From positions 118,662 to 182,661 of the forward strand of contig DJYO01000031.1 in NCBI GenBank assembly GCA_002450155.1: 64,000 nt of DNA. The letters are read 5' to 3'. How positions within the stretch are numbered: the stretch's first letter is position 1; every line of letters starts with the position of its first letter. The stretch comes from Mageeibacillus sp. UBA6976 (lineage in GTDB: Bacteria; Bacillota; Clostridia; Saccharofermentanales; Saccharofermentanaceae). Below the pieces are notes generated by a model that saw only the letters and a program-made list of their open reading frames with translations, did not search any database and had not been told where the DNA came from. The position numbers were made by a program, and so were the translations under genes. This document shows positions 7,384 to 15,928 of this stretch, piece after piece.

Positions 7384-10314
7384 TTGATAAAAAAGTGCAA
7401 TATGGATGATAATGATCGGGTGAAAGACCTACAAATACATATACAGAACCTCGAAGAAGAAAACAAATATCTTAAAGGATTACTTGATGCTGCCGGAATT
7501 GCTTATGAGTTTAAGTCTATAAAGTCACCAATGGAGGTAGATGAAGCACCTGCGATAAAGGAAGAAATTCTGACCAAAGATAAGGTGTTGTTCTTTTATT
7601 CTATGTTTAAGGGACGCAAGGATGTGTATAGTCTTCGTTCCGGTAAGCCAAGTAAAAAGACCGGTAAATACGGATATTATCCTCAATGCGCGAATATATG
7701 GAATTATTCATTATGCGGCAAGGCTACCAATGCGAAAATAAAGTGTGCTGACTGCCCTAATCAGAGTTACAAACCATTAACTGGGGATGTACTGGCAGCA
7801 CACCTAAAGGGAGAAAAGCCGGATTGTTCCGATGTGGTAGGGTTATATCCTGTATTGCCGGACGGCACATGTAATTATCTTGTCTATGATTTTGATAATC
7901 ATGATGATGGATCAGACTCGTTACAATGGCAGGAAGAAACCAATGCACTTAGGAGAATGTGCGAGAATAATAACGTTCCCTGTTTGGTTGAGAGGTCCAG
8001 GTCAGGCAAGGGCGCTCATGTATGGATCTTTTTCGAGAGTCCGATAGAAGTTAAAAGGGCTCGTGAGTTCGGAGCCACATTGTTGGATAAAGGCGCAGAA
8101 AGCGTGAATCAGGTCTCGTTTGATACATACGACCGAATGATTCCGGCTCAGGATAAACTGCCTTCGGGAGGGCTTGGAAATCTTGTGGCGCTTCCGTTAC
8201 AAGGGAAAGCGGTGAAGAACGGCAATAGTGTGTTTGTTGATGCAAACTGGCAGCCTTATTATGATCAGTGGGATATATTAAAGAAGACAGGAAAGATCAG
8301 TGAAAGATTTATAACCGAAAAGATTAGCTCATGGGGAATAAAAGAAACGGATACTGATGAAAAAGGTAAAATGACGTCTCGGCAGATATCTATAGATGAA
8401 ACTCCATGGGATAACAATAATGCGTTTTCTTCATCAGATGTAGACGGTCTGATCAGGATAGTTGTTGCTGACAAGGTGTATGTTGCTAAAACTCTGATGA
8501 AACCGAAACTGCAAAACAAGATCAGAAGATTAGCAGCCTATAACAATCCGGAATACTTTAAGAAGCAAGCCATAGGGCTTCCGACTCTCGGCATACCACG
8601 TATCGTATATTCTGGCGAAGACACGGATCAGTATATTGCTATCCCGCGAGGATGCCTTGAAAAGTTGTGCAATAATCTGAAGTCGGCTTCGATAGAATAC
8701 GAGATTGAAGACAAGCGTTATAATGGTAAGAGTATAGATGTTGCATTCTCCGGAACGCTTTATCCTGAACAAAAAGAAGCGTGTTCTCATATGCTGGAAT
8801 ATGATATTGGCGTTCTCTCGGCAGCAACAGGTTTTGGAAAGACAGTTGTAGGTTCATATCTTATATCAAAACGTAAAGTGAATACTCTTATCCTTGTTCA
8901 TACAAACGAGATCATGCAGAACTGGCTGACCGATTTAGAACGATTCCTGGAGATAAACGAGGATTTTCCTCAATATACAACAAAGACAGGAAGGGTTAAA
9001 ACAAGAAAGAGTCTGATAGGAAAACTGACTGGTGCACATAATTCATTAACTGGAATAATAGATGTGGCAATGGTTTCTTCTATGGGCAAGGGTGAGAATG
9101 TAAAGCCTTATGTCAAGAACTATGGAATGGTAATCATGGATGAGTGTCATCATGGCGCTGCAGATACGATTGAATCGGTTCTGTCGGAAGTGAATGCCAG
9201 ATATGTTTATGGATTGACCGCAACAGTAAAACGTGAAGACGGAAAAGATAAAACCGTACTGATGCATTTTGGTCCCGTGAGATATAGTTTTACTGCCAAA
9301 GAAAAAATGATGTTGCAAGGAATAGATCATATTCTTGAACCAAGATTTACGCCTATTGCCTCTGCAAAAACGAAACTGACCGCAAATGAAGCCTACGATA
9401 TAGTTGCAAATAGTGATATCAGAAATAATATTATTGCTACCGACATCGAAAAGAACGTGATAAACGGTCATACCCCGCTCGTGCTGTCAAAAAGAAAATC
9501 GCAGATAGAAATGTTGTTTGACAAGGTGAAAGATAAGGCTGATCATGTTTTGGTCCTTACCGGAGGAAAAACTCAGGCAGAACGTAAAAAGATACGAGAC
9601 GAATTAAATGCAATACCACCGGACGAAACATTGATCATCCTTGCAACCGGGCAATATATAGGTGAAGGGTTTAATTGTTCTCGCCTTGATACATTATTCT
9701 TGGCGATGCCCATTGCCTGGGATGGAAATGTCGAACAGTATACAGGCCGTCTTAACAGGAGTTATGAAGGCAAAGATAAGGTAACTGTTGTAGATTATGT
9801 GGATCACCACATTGATATGTTTGCAAATATGTATAACAAACGCCTCAGAACATACAGAAGAATTGGATATGAACTGGTTCAGGGTGCAGAGAACAAGCCA
9901 ACCGAGGAGTTCTTCTTTGATAAGGACACTTACTATAAATCTTTCAGAAATGATTATATCGGTGCTCATAACGAGATAATAATATCGAGCCCATATGTGA
10001 GTTCAGCCGGGGCAGAACGTCTTATTCGCGATGGGTTGTCTAATGACAATAAATCAATGCTAATAAAACTGATTACATATTCACCGGAGCATTATACTGA
10101 TGATATTAAGGGAAGAATTGAAGTACTCCACAATAAACTTGTAACAGCAGGAATAGAACTACAATATTCTGAACGTATTTCATCCAAATATGCGATCATT
10201 GACAGAGAGATTATTTGGTATGGAAGCATGAACTTGGTATCTACCATTAAAGAAGACGATGATGAGATGCGAATTGTTAATAAGGATATAGCAAAGGCGT
10301 TACTGAATGATTGA
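7384..10314 (+). CDS. TOTE-type primase / helicase / PLD-like protein
   Basis: A 976-aa multidomain protein. Residues 12-38 form a coiled coil. About 65-310 is an archaeo-eukaryotic-primase-like domain with a Cys pair region (CADC near 121-124), the metal-binding YDFDNH (Asp169, Asp171) and GKGAHVWIFF. About 465-830 is a superfamily-2 helicase: Walker A AATGFGKT (480-487), DECHH (586-590), GLTAT, and motif VI QYTGRLNR (785-792). About 865-976 is a phospholipase-D-like fold ending ISSKYAIID...YGSMN, in which the usual His of HxK is Ser933. This order is that of proteins annotated as TOTE conflict system primase-helicases, thought to act in defence against invading DNA. Start TTG 7384, or ATG 7402. 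It follows the AlbA_2 gene. Confidence 0.85.
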   Translation: MIKKCNMDDNDRVKDLQIHIQNLEEENKYLKGLLDAAGIAYEFKSIKSPMEVDEAPAIKEEILTKDKVLFFYSMFKGRKDVYSLRSGKPSKKTGKYGYYPQCANIWNYSLCGKATNAKIKCADCPNQSYKPLTGDVLAAHLKGEKPDCSDVVGLYPVLPDGTCNYLVYDFDNHDDGSDSLQWQEETNALRRMCENNNVPCLVERSRSGKGAHVWIFFESPIEVKRAREFGATLLDKGAESVNQVSFDTYDRMIPAQDKLPSGGLGNLVALPLQGKAVKNGNSVFVDANWQPYYDQWDILKKTGKISERFITEKISSWGIKETDTDEKGKMTSRQISIDETPWDNNNAFSSSDVDGLIRIVVADKVYVAKTLMKPKLQNKIRRLAAYNNPEYFKKQAIGLPTLGIPRIVYSGEDTDQYIAIPRGCLEKLCNNLKSASIEYEIEDKRYNGKSIDVAFSGTLYPEQKEACSHMLEYDIGVLSAATGFGKTVVGSYLISKRKVNTLILVHTNEIMQNWLTDLERFLEINEDFPQYTTKTGRVKTRKSLIGKLTGAHNSLTGIIDVAMVSSMGKGENVKPYVKNYGMVIMDECHHGAADTIESVLSEVNARYVYGLTATVKREDGKDKTVLMHFGPVRYSFTAKEKMMLQGIDHILEPRFTPIASAKTKLTANEAYDIVANSDIRNNIIATDIEKNVINGHTPLVLSKRKSQIEMLFDKVKDKADHVLVLTGGKTQAERKKIRDELNAIPPDETLIILATGQYIGEGFNCSRLDTLFLAMPIAWDGNVEQYTGRLNRSYEGKDKVTVVDYVDHHIDMFANMYNKRLRTYRRIGYELVQGAENKPTEEFFFDKDTYYKSFRNDYIGAHNEIIISSPYVSSAGAERLIRDGLSNDNKSMLIKLITYSPEHYTDDIKGRIEVLHNKLVTAGIELQYSERISSKYAIIDREIIWYGSMNLVSTIKEDDDEMRIVNKDIAKALLND

Positions 10315-10987
10315 CACAATATGCTATCAACAATAGAATAATCTTGCGATGATAATTCATCCATGATGGTGTGATAACACACCGCTGATAACAATTTGAT
10401 AACAGTAGTTCGGAGACCCTGTGGACTCAGGATAACAGAACGGAAATGGAATCAAATGGTATCAGATGACCTATGCAAAATCGTTTAGGATTACTTTTAA
10501 CTTAGCGAGTACGAGTAATCAAAACCAGTCTGCTTCGTGATAATAGAACACATGTCATCCAACTTACGCTGTTCCCAAGGATGTGCTTGATTCGTATGCT
10601 GTTTATCTTTTGCTCTGAAAGATTTGCGTATTTGTGTTTCCCCTGTATAGGTTTTTCCTACTCTCCATAAGCGGGAGCCCGTTATTACTGCCGCTCGATA
10701 AGAGATTCGGTAATAGTATAAGAACAGATATAGAGATACTAATAAGAATAATTAATCAAATACTGACTGAACAAAGAAAGCTTGCTTGCTTCGTGCGTGC
10801 GCGCGTGATATCCCTCGACTATTGTGATTATTTCAGAAAATCTTGATGTTATTTCAAAAATCGTTGCAAATTGTCCCCGCTCTTATAAGTAGGAGGGTCA
10901 ATAAGACCAATGAAAAATCTTTCGACCATCCGGGGCTAAAGTGTCCCCCAGCATTAAGTAGAGATCAAAACGAGGAGGTTTTACATC
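10315..10987. other. Intergenic stretch with a decayed repeat copy
   Basis: There is no supported gene. The right half (about 10644-10808) is an imperfect copy of the sequence downstream of the HTH gene; it contains a GC-alternating tract (GTGCGTGCGCGCGTG at 10793-10807). The left half shows nothing that I can assign. Confidence 0.6.
10644..10808 (+). repeat. Direct repeat copy A (~160 bp, imperfect)
   Basis: It shares with 11301-11465 the blocks ATAGGTTTTTCCTACT, CCATAAGCGGGAGCC, CTAATAAGAAT and ACAAAGAA in the same order and spacing, and both copies end in CG/TG-alternating DNA. The offset is about 657 bp. The copies flank the HTH gene at 10988, so that gene has probably been duplicated and the upstream copy lost. 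Confidence 0.75.
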
Positions 10988-11293
10988 ATGGTTGAAATCA
11001 ATGAACACACAAGCTACGCGAGGGTTCCTACAAGCGTTCTCAGGGACAAGCGGATACCTCTTGCAGTTAAAGGCATGTATGCGGTTATCTGCGGCTGCTC
11101 AGAGGATTGGGACTATTCCATCCAGGGCTATGAGAAGGTCCTTAAGGAAGGCCGCGGAGCTATCGGGAGGCACCTTAAGTTGCTCGAGAAACTAGGATAT
11201 CTAAGAAGGACTTACCATCGTGGCCCCGACGGAAAATTCTTGGATGCGAAGTATACGGCACTTGCCGAGCCTAAAGATGCTTCACCTACATAA
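10988..11293 (+). CDS. Short helix-turn-helix (replication-initiator-like) protein
   Basis: A 101-aa protein with a winged helix of the HTH_36 kind: an N-terminal YARVPTSVLRDKRIPLAVKG segment and a second part with GAIGRHLKLLEKLGYLRRTYHR, ending in GPDGKF. Start ATG 10988 behind a strong GAGGAGG. Members in mobile elements are usually two or three times longer; in the same frame, beyond the TAA at 11293 and a further TAG, the codons still look protein-like, so this may be a shortened form. It is flanked by the two direct repeats and followed by excisionase and integrase genes, as in small Tn916-like or mobilisable elements. Confidence 0.7.
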   Translation: MVEINEHTSYARVPTSVLRDKRIPLAVKGMYAVICGCSEDWDYSIQGYEKVLKEGRGAIGRHLKLLEKLGYLRRTYHRGPDGKFLDAKYTALAEPKDASPT

Positions 11294-11300
11294 GGAAAAC

Positions 11301-11465
11301 CTACATAGGTTTTTCCTACTCGCCATAAGCGGGAGCCGCATTATAACGTCATCCGATAAGTGAGCCAATTATATAGAAGTAATGAATATAGATCTACTAA
11401 TAAGAATTATGAACCAAATACAGAAGAACAAAGAATCGTTCGTACGTACGACGCGTGCGTGGGCA
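11301..11465 (+). repeat. Direct repeat copy B (~160 bp, imperfect)
   Basis: This is the downstream partner of 10644-10808. It begins in an inverted repeat (AGGAAAACCTA with AGGTTTTTCCT, 11293-11315) that could form a hairpin after the HTH gene, and ends with CGTACGTACGACGCGTGCG (11440-11458). Confidence 0.75.
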
Positions 11466-11490
11466 TTAAGTATAACAAGGAGGTGTGATA

Positions 11491-11691
11491 TTGAATAACA
11501 AGATTCCTTTCTGGGAAAAGTACACATTAACGATCCGCGAGGCTGCGGAATACTTCCATATTGGGGAGAAGAAAATGCGAAGGATTGCGGAAGAGAATAT
11601 TGATTCTGATTTTGTCGTTATGAACGGCAACCGGATCATGATAAAGCGTAAATGCTTTGAACAGTATATAGACCAGGCAACTGCCGTATAA
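11491..11691 (+). CDS. xis: Tn916-type excisionase
   Basis: A 66-aa basic protein with the excisionase helix-turn-helix (TIREAAEYFHIGEKKMRRIAE) and a wing that includes DFVVMNGNRIMIKRK. Such proteins bind the ends of Tn916-like elements and direct the integrase toward excision. TTG 11491 is chosen because AAGGAGG ends 7 bases before it; GTG 11485 would overlap that site. The integrase follows 80 bases downstream, the usual order in this family. Since the integrase is broken, this gene may now be without a partner. Confidence 0.85.
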   Translation: MNNKIPFWEKYTLTIREAAEYFHIGEKKMRRIAEENIDSDFVVMNGNRIMIKRKCFEQYIDQATAV

Positions 11692-11771
11692 ATCAATCGT
11701 TAATCAGAGTCTCGGTATGGTATAGTTATCTATATCATATCGGGCTCTCTTTACGGAAAGGAGAGAGACTA

Positions 11772-12971
11772 ATGAGCGAGAAAAGACGCGACAAGAAGAA
11801 TCGCATTCTTCGCAATGGAGAGAGCCAGAGACCGGATGGTAGATATCAATACACCTACTACGACAATACCGGGATCAGAAGGATCGTGTACAGTTGGAGA
11901 CTGGATCGTACGGATGCAACTCCTGCCGGCAAAAGACCCGAATTATCGCTGAGAGAGAAAGAAAAGCAGATTCAAGCAGACCTGTTTAATCAGGTAGCTG
12001 TTAACGGCGGCGATATTACTGTTCTTGAACTGGTCAAGAAGTACATCAAAACAAAAACGGGAGTAAGACCTTCTACGGCAGCGGGTTATAAGACATGTAT
12101 CAACTTCCTGTCCAAAGACCCGTTTGGAAGTCTTAGGATCGACAAGGTCAAAATGACCGATGCTAAGTGCTGGTTGATAGATCTGCAAAAGAAAGGAAGA
12201 GGCTACAGTTCTCTTCATACTTTCAGAGGCATATTAAGACCGGCCTTTGAGATAGCATATCAGGATGATCTCATTCGTAAGAACCCGTTCCAGTTTGTAC
12301 TCGGCGATGTTCTTATCAATGATCAGGTTACTCGCGATGCTATATCGAAGCGAGAGATGAATGAGTTCTTGGACTACGTGAAGAACGATAAGCATTATTG
12401 CAGGTATTACGATGCATTCTATGTTTTGTTCCATACGGGTCTTCGTATCTCGGAATTCTGTGGTCTTACTTACAATGACATACATTTCGATGAGATGTAT
12501 ATCAATGTTGATCATCAGCTTCAGCGTACAAGCGGCATGGAATATATCATTATTCCTACCAAAACAAATGCAGGTACCCGCAGGGTTCCGATGACTAAAG
12601 AAGTCGCTGCCTGCTTTGAACGTATGATCGGGAGCAGACCCGCGTTGAGAAAATAACCGGTCATTGACGGATATACGGGATTTCTGTGTGTTGATAAGAA
12701 CGGAATGCCCAAGGTCGCGATGCATTGGGAAAAATACTTTAAGTTTGCCCTGGAGAAGCATGACAGGATCTATCGCTTGAGGTTCCCCAAGATTACGCCG
12801 CATGTGTGCAGACACACATTCTGTTCCAATATGGCAAGAAGCGGAATGAATCCCAAAACGCTTCAGTATATTATGGGACATTCTGACATCACAGTCACGA
12901 TGAATACTTATACACATGTTAAGTATGATGACGCGAAGGAAGAGTTTGCCAGAGTTACTGCCATCGGATAA
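11772..12971 (+). pseudogene. int: Tn916-type tyrosine integrase, interrupted by a TAA stop
   Basis: A site-specific recombinase of about 399 codons in one frame with a single TAA at 12654-12656. Before the stop are the N-terminal DNA-binding part, the SAM-like core-binding domain, and the first catalytic Arg (HTGLRISEFCG). After it are HVCRHTFCSNMARSG (His, Arg), GHSDI and the nucleophile Tyr (NTYTHV). All catalytic residues thus remain, but on two halves. The reading PALRK-stop-PVIDGYTGFL fits the family pattern KVEP-I/V-DGYSGFL, so a GAA to TAA change would explain it. A second initiation at ATG 12705 has no clear ribosome site. SD GGAGAG precedes 11772. Read-through or a sequencing error cannot be excluded. 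Confidence 0.85.
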
Positions 12972-12974
12972 CCG

Positions 12975-13015
12975 CTGTAGTAAATTGGTTTGGTTTTACT
13001 ACAAATTTACTACAG
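12975..13015. repeat. Inverted repeat with three TTTACTAC units after the integrase
   Basis: CTGTAGTAAATT (12975-12986) is matched by AATTTACTACAG (13004-13015), 12 bp perfect. A further TTTACTAC lies in the loop (12995-13002). Similar blocks follow integrase genes of Tn916-like elements, where they are arm-type binding sites or end-proximal terminators. Confidence 0.7.
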
Positions 13016-13133
13016 ACCAAGGCTTAGATATGCCGAGAAAGGGCACGATAAGCCAAAACAACAAGAAAGGCCGAGTTCTTGAAAAAACTAATGATCAAAG
13101 GCTTTTCGGGGATTATCGGGGCAAATCGTAACT

Positions 13134-13595
13134 ATGATAAAAGTTTTGTTTATATGCCACGGCAATATATGCAGGTCTCCTATGGCAGAATTTGTGTTGA
13201 AGGACCTGGTGCAGAAGAGGGGCAGGGGAGACGAGTTCCTTATCAGTTCATGTGCAACAAGCTCTGAGGAGATATGGAACGGTGTGGGCAATCCCTTATA
13301 CCCGCCTGCAGCAGCGGAATTAAGGAAGCACGGTATTACTGGATTTGAGGGCAAGCGTGCCAGACAGCTTGTAAGAGCTGATTATCTAAACTACGACTAC
13401 ATTCTATGCATGGATCAGATGAATGTCCGTAACAGTTTGAGGATCTTGGGAGGCGACCCTGATTCTAAGGTTAAAAGGTTGCTTGATTATTCAGACAGAG
13501 TCCGGGATATATCAGATCCCTGGTATACCGGTGATTTTACCCGGGCTTACGAGGATATACTGGAAGGCTGCGAAGCTTTTCTGGATTCTTTGTGA
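13134..13595 (+). CDS. Low-molecular-weight protein-tyrosine phosphatase
   Basis: A 153-aa cytoplasmic phosphatase. The active-site loop is CHGNICRS (nucleophile Cys8, Arg14) at the N-terminus, and the general-acid motif DPWYTG is near residue 127, both as in the family; the length is also normal. It removes phosphate from tyrosine or arginine residues, often of kinases that control capsule or stress. Its 3' end overlaps by 49 bases that of the convergent 4Fe-4S gene. The ribosome binding site is weak. Confidence 0.9.
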   Translation: MIKVLFICHGNICRSPMAEFVLKDLVQKRGRGDEFLISSCATSSEEIWNGVGNPLYPPAAAELRKHGITGFEGKRARQLVRADYLNYDYILCMDQMNVRNSLRILGGDPDSKVKRLLDYSDRVRDISDPWYTGDFTRAYEDILEGCEAFLDSL

Positions 13596-14419
13596 TCTCC
13601 GAAACCGATAGTTATTGCGCCTGTGGGGCAAACAGTCTTGCATGCGCCGCATCTTATACATTCGGCTGATCTCGGCGTAAGATGGGGATCTACATCCATC
13701 TGGCAGGCGCTGCGGCATTTGCCGCAGTTTATGCATTTGCTCTTATCTATCCTTATGTGGTAGAGGCTTATTTTATTAAGCAGTCCGTAGATCGCGCCGA
13801 GAGGACAGAGCAATTTGCAGAAGAAGCGTTTGATAAAAACGCATCCCAGGATAACGGCTACGAGTATGCCGAGCTTAACATAGAATAAGGGCCCTATAGA
13901 GTTACTGAGATTGCTGTGGGTTAAGAGCATGGGTATACCTGCTTCTAGAGTGCCTGCAGGGCAGATGTACTTGCAGTATATGGGAGGAGTGCTCCCTTGT
14001 GTTGTGACTAGTACAAGGGGGATTACTATGACGCCCAGAGCGAGAATGATGTATTTTACATAAGTCAGGGGCTTGGGGAGATTGAATTTCTTAACAGGTA
14101 TCAGGGCTATCAGCTCCTGAATAAGGCCAAAGGGACAAAGGAATGCGCAGACAGCTCTTCCTATCAGGGCACCTATGGCAAGAAGGAAACCCCAGACGTA
14201 GAAACTGAACTTAAGGTCAGCACGTCCGGTTATTGCGAGAAGCGCGCCTATAGGGCAGGATACGGAGGCTGCAGGGCAGGAGTAACAGTTAAGCCCGGGG
14301 GTGCAGAAATCCTTGAATCTGCCGTTATAGAGCTTGCCGGTTATAAAGTTGCCGGCATGGCAGTTAGTAAACCCGAAGGCTGCGATCTGTATAAGCTTTC
14401 TGCGTATCTTCTGTTTCAT
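13547..14419 (-). CDS. Membrane-bound 4Fe-4S protein (NapH/YccM-like)
   Basis: A 290-aa integral membrane electron carrier. Several hydrophobic segments alternate with Cys-rich loops (CPAASVSCPIG, CAFLCPFG, CKYICPAG, CKLLCPLG), and the C-terminus has two classical ferredoxin motifs (CINCGKCRSAC and CIRCGACKTVCP). The ATG at 14419 overlaps the TAA of the upstream 50-aa gene (TAATG), so translation is coupled; an upstream TTG at 14446 is less likely. With TlpA and the CXXC peptide it forms a three-gene operon, a known arrangement in Clostridia, that probably moves reducing power across the membrane to an extracellular thiol protein. Confidence 0.88.
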   Translation of the reverse strand: MKQKIRRKLIQIAAFGFTNCHAGNFITGKLYNGRFKDFCTPGLNCYSCPAASVSCPIGALLAITGRADLKFSFYVWGFLLAIGALIGRAVCAFLCPFGLIQELIALIPVKKFNLPKPLTYVKYIILALGVIVIPLVLVTTQGSTPPIYCKYICPAGTLEAGIPMLLTHSNLSNSIGPLFYVKLGILVAVILGCVFIKRFFCKLLCPLGAIYGLLNKISLYHIRIDKSKCINCGKCRSACQMDVDPHLTPRSAECIRCGACKTVCPTGAITIGFGDHKESRKASQPSSISS

Positions 14420-14571
14420 TATCCGAGACCTATACATTCCATACAAAGAATGACTGCCTTATGCCATATGGCAGTAAGTTCGCCCCGGTAGATGCCATAG
14501 CAGATAAAGCATATGGCAAGGACAATGAGCAGGCCCGATATCAGATTTCTGGCCTTATCCGAGATTTGCAT
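14419..14571 (-). CDS. CD1871A-family CXXC motif peptide (50 aa)
   Basis: A small gene between tlpA and the 4Fe-4S gene. It encodes 50 residues: a charged N-terminus, one membrane span (about residues 10-29), a YRGE turn, and a C-terminal CMEC pair followed by IGLG and the stop. This pattern of one span and a C-terminal CxxC is that of the CD1871A family. It overlaps the end of tlpA by 17 bases and the next gene by its stop codon. It likely passes electrons between the 4Fe-4S protein and the outside thiol protein; that role is an inference from the gene order. Confidence 0.85.
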   Translation of the reverse strand: MQISDKARNLISGLLIVLAICFICYGIYRGELTAIWHKAVILCMECIGLG

Positions 14572-15172
14572 AGACAGCTTCCATGTACTGATCCGGGTAG
14601 CTTCCCTCTATAGGACCTGCCACTACCTCGCCGTTGCTGTTTACGATAAAGGTGGTAGGGACTACCGAGGCCTGTGCGACATATTCATTTAAGAGTGCGT
14701 CGTCCATGACAAGGATAGGGAAGGTGACTCCCAGATCCTCGATGAGCTCTACACATGTTTCTGTTGTCTGGCTGTCGTAAACATCGCAGGGGATGCCTAT
14801 GAGTCCTACATTCAGTTCAGCGAGCTCGCCGTTATACAGCTCTTCAAGATCAGGCATCTCGGAGATGCAGGGACCGCAGTATGTGCCCCAGATATTTACA
14901 ATGGTAAGTTCGTGATCTCTAAAGTACTGGTCCGAGTATTCAGTGCCGTAGATATCTGTTGTATTGAATACAAGCCCGGTATATTCCTCGCTTTGGCTGA
15001 TATCAGATTCCTCTGTCTTGGTCTCCCGGGACTCGGTAAGTTCGATCTCTTCCTCGTCTTCGTCCTTATCTCTGTCACGCTCCCTCTTTCTGCTGCCGCC
15101 CTGGCAGGATGTAAGGAGCATGCATGCTGCAAGCGTGATGGCGATAAGTTTGCTTATATCTTTATGTTTCAT
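14555..15172 (-). CDS. TlpA/ResA-like thioredoxin-fold lipoprotein
   Basis: A 205-aa lipoprotein: signal and lipobox LLTSC (Cys23), a strongly charged linker (Arg/Asp/Glu runs, about 27-60), then a thioredoxin-fold domain with active site CGPC (in NIWGTYCGPCISEMP) and the cis-Pro segment VVPTTFIV. It reduces or rearranges disulfides outside the membrane. It is the first gene of the operon with the CXXC peptide and the 4Fe-4S protein. Its -10 TATAAT lies at 15208-15203 on the minus strand, and AGAGGGA precedes the ATG. Confidence 0.9.
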   Translation of the reverse strand: MKHKDISKLIAITLAACMLLTSCQGGSRKRERDRDKDEDEEEIELTESRETKTEESDISQSEEYTGLVFNTTDIYGTEYSDQYFRDHELTIVNIWGTYCGPCISEMPDLEELYNGELAELNVGLIGIPCDVYDSQTTETCVELIEDLGVTFPILVMDDALLNEYVAQASVVPTTFIVNSNGEVVAGPIEGSYPDQYMEAVYANLG

Positions 15173-15202
15173 TGTTGATCCCTCTCTCAGATTGATAGAT
15201 AC

Positions 15203-15208
15203 ATTATA
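15203..15208 (-). promoter_or_regulatory. -10 box of the tlpA operon
   Basis: A consensus TATAAT on the minus strand, about 30 bases upstream of the tlpA start; the -35 is weak. Confidence 0.5.
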
Positions 15209-15228
15209 CCCCCTTATTTGATCTTTAC

Positions 15229-15237
15229 TGATATAAT
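15229..15237 (+). promoter_or_regulatory. Extended -10 promoter of tcdA
   Basis: TGATATAAT is a TGnTATAAT box. The expected transcription start, about 7 bases downstream, coincides with the ATG at 15245, which suggests a leaderless mRNA. Confidence 0.55.
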
Positions 15238-15244
15238 GCTGTCT

Positions 15245-15928
15245 ATGGACGGATATCTTACAAGAACTGAGATGCTATTAGGCAAGGAGGCTTTGGATAA
15301 GCTTGCTTCCGCAAAGGTTGCCATCTTCGGGGTCGGAGGGGTAGGCGGATATGTTGCTGAAGCCCTGGCAAGGTCCGGGGTAGGATCTTTGCTCCTTGTA
15401 GACAGTGACAGGGTGGATCTGACCAATATCAACAGACAGATAATTGCTCTAAGGAGCACTGTAGGCAGATATAAGACCGAGGTCATGCAGGATCGGATAA
15501 GAGATATTAATCCATTATGCAATGTAGAGATAAGAAACTGTTTCTTCCTTCCTGAGAATGCATCAGAATTTGTATTTTCAGACTATACATATGTAGCTGA
15601 CTGCGTTGATACGGTAGCTGCCAAGATCGAGATAGTCTGCAAGGCAAAGGCAGAGGGGACACGTGTTATAAGCGCCATGGGTGCAGGCAATAAGATACAC
15701 CCTGAGATGTTCGAGGTGGCAGATATCTATAAGACATCGGTCTGTCCTCTAGCCAAGGTTATGCGCAGAGAGTTAAGAAAGCGCGGGGTAGAAGGGCTCA
15801 AGGTGGTCTATTCCAAAGAAGAACCTGCAAAGACAGGCTCAAGAACACCCGGAAGTATTGCTTTTGCGCCGTCTGTTGCAGGCCTTGTTATGGCAGGTGA
15901 GATCGTAAGGGATATTACAGATCTCTAA
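15245..15928 (+). CDS. tcdA: tRNA threonylcarbamoyladenosine dehydratase (ThiF/TcdA family)
   Basis: A 227-aa E1-like enzyme that uses ATP to cyclise t6A37 in tRNA to ct6A. The nucleotide-binding glycine motif FGVGGVGGY is near residues 27-35, followed by the Asp in LLLVDSDRVDLTNINRQ, the family signature. The CVDTVAAKI segment and SRTPGSIAFAPSVAG near the C-terminus are also typical. Start ATG 15245 gives the usual distance to the RTE motif; ATG 15236 lies inside the -10 box. The 3' end overlaps that of dapL by 14 bases, tail to tail. Confidence 0.9.
   Translation: MDGYLTRTEMLLGKEALDKLASAKVAIFGVGGVGGYVAEALARSGVGSLLLVDSDRVDLTNINRQIIALRSTVGRYKTEVMQDRIRDINPLCNVEIRNCFFLPENASEFVFSDYTYVADCVDTVAAKIEIVCKAKAEGTRVISAMGAGNKIHPEMFEVADIYKTSVCPLAKVMRRELRKRGVEGLKVVYSKEEPAKTGSRTPGSIAFAPSVAGLVMAGEIVRDITDL

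Noticed and set aside
12654..12704. Programmed read-through or a split recombinase.
   Set aside because: No read-through signal is seen and ATG 12705 lacks a ribosome site; a simple nonsense change is the leaner reading.
12234..12917. 227-codon minus-strand ORF.
   Set aside because: It is antisense to the integrase, whose motifs are unmistakable.
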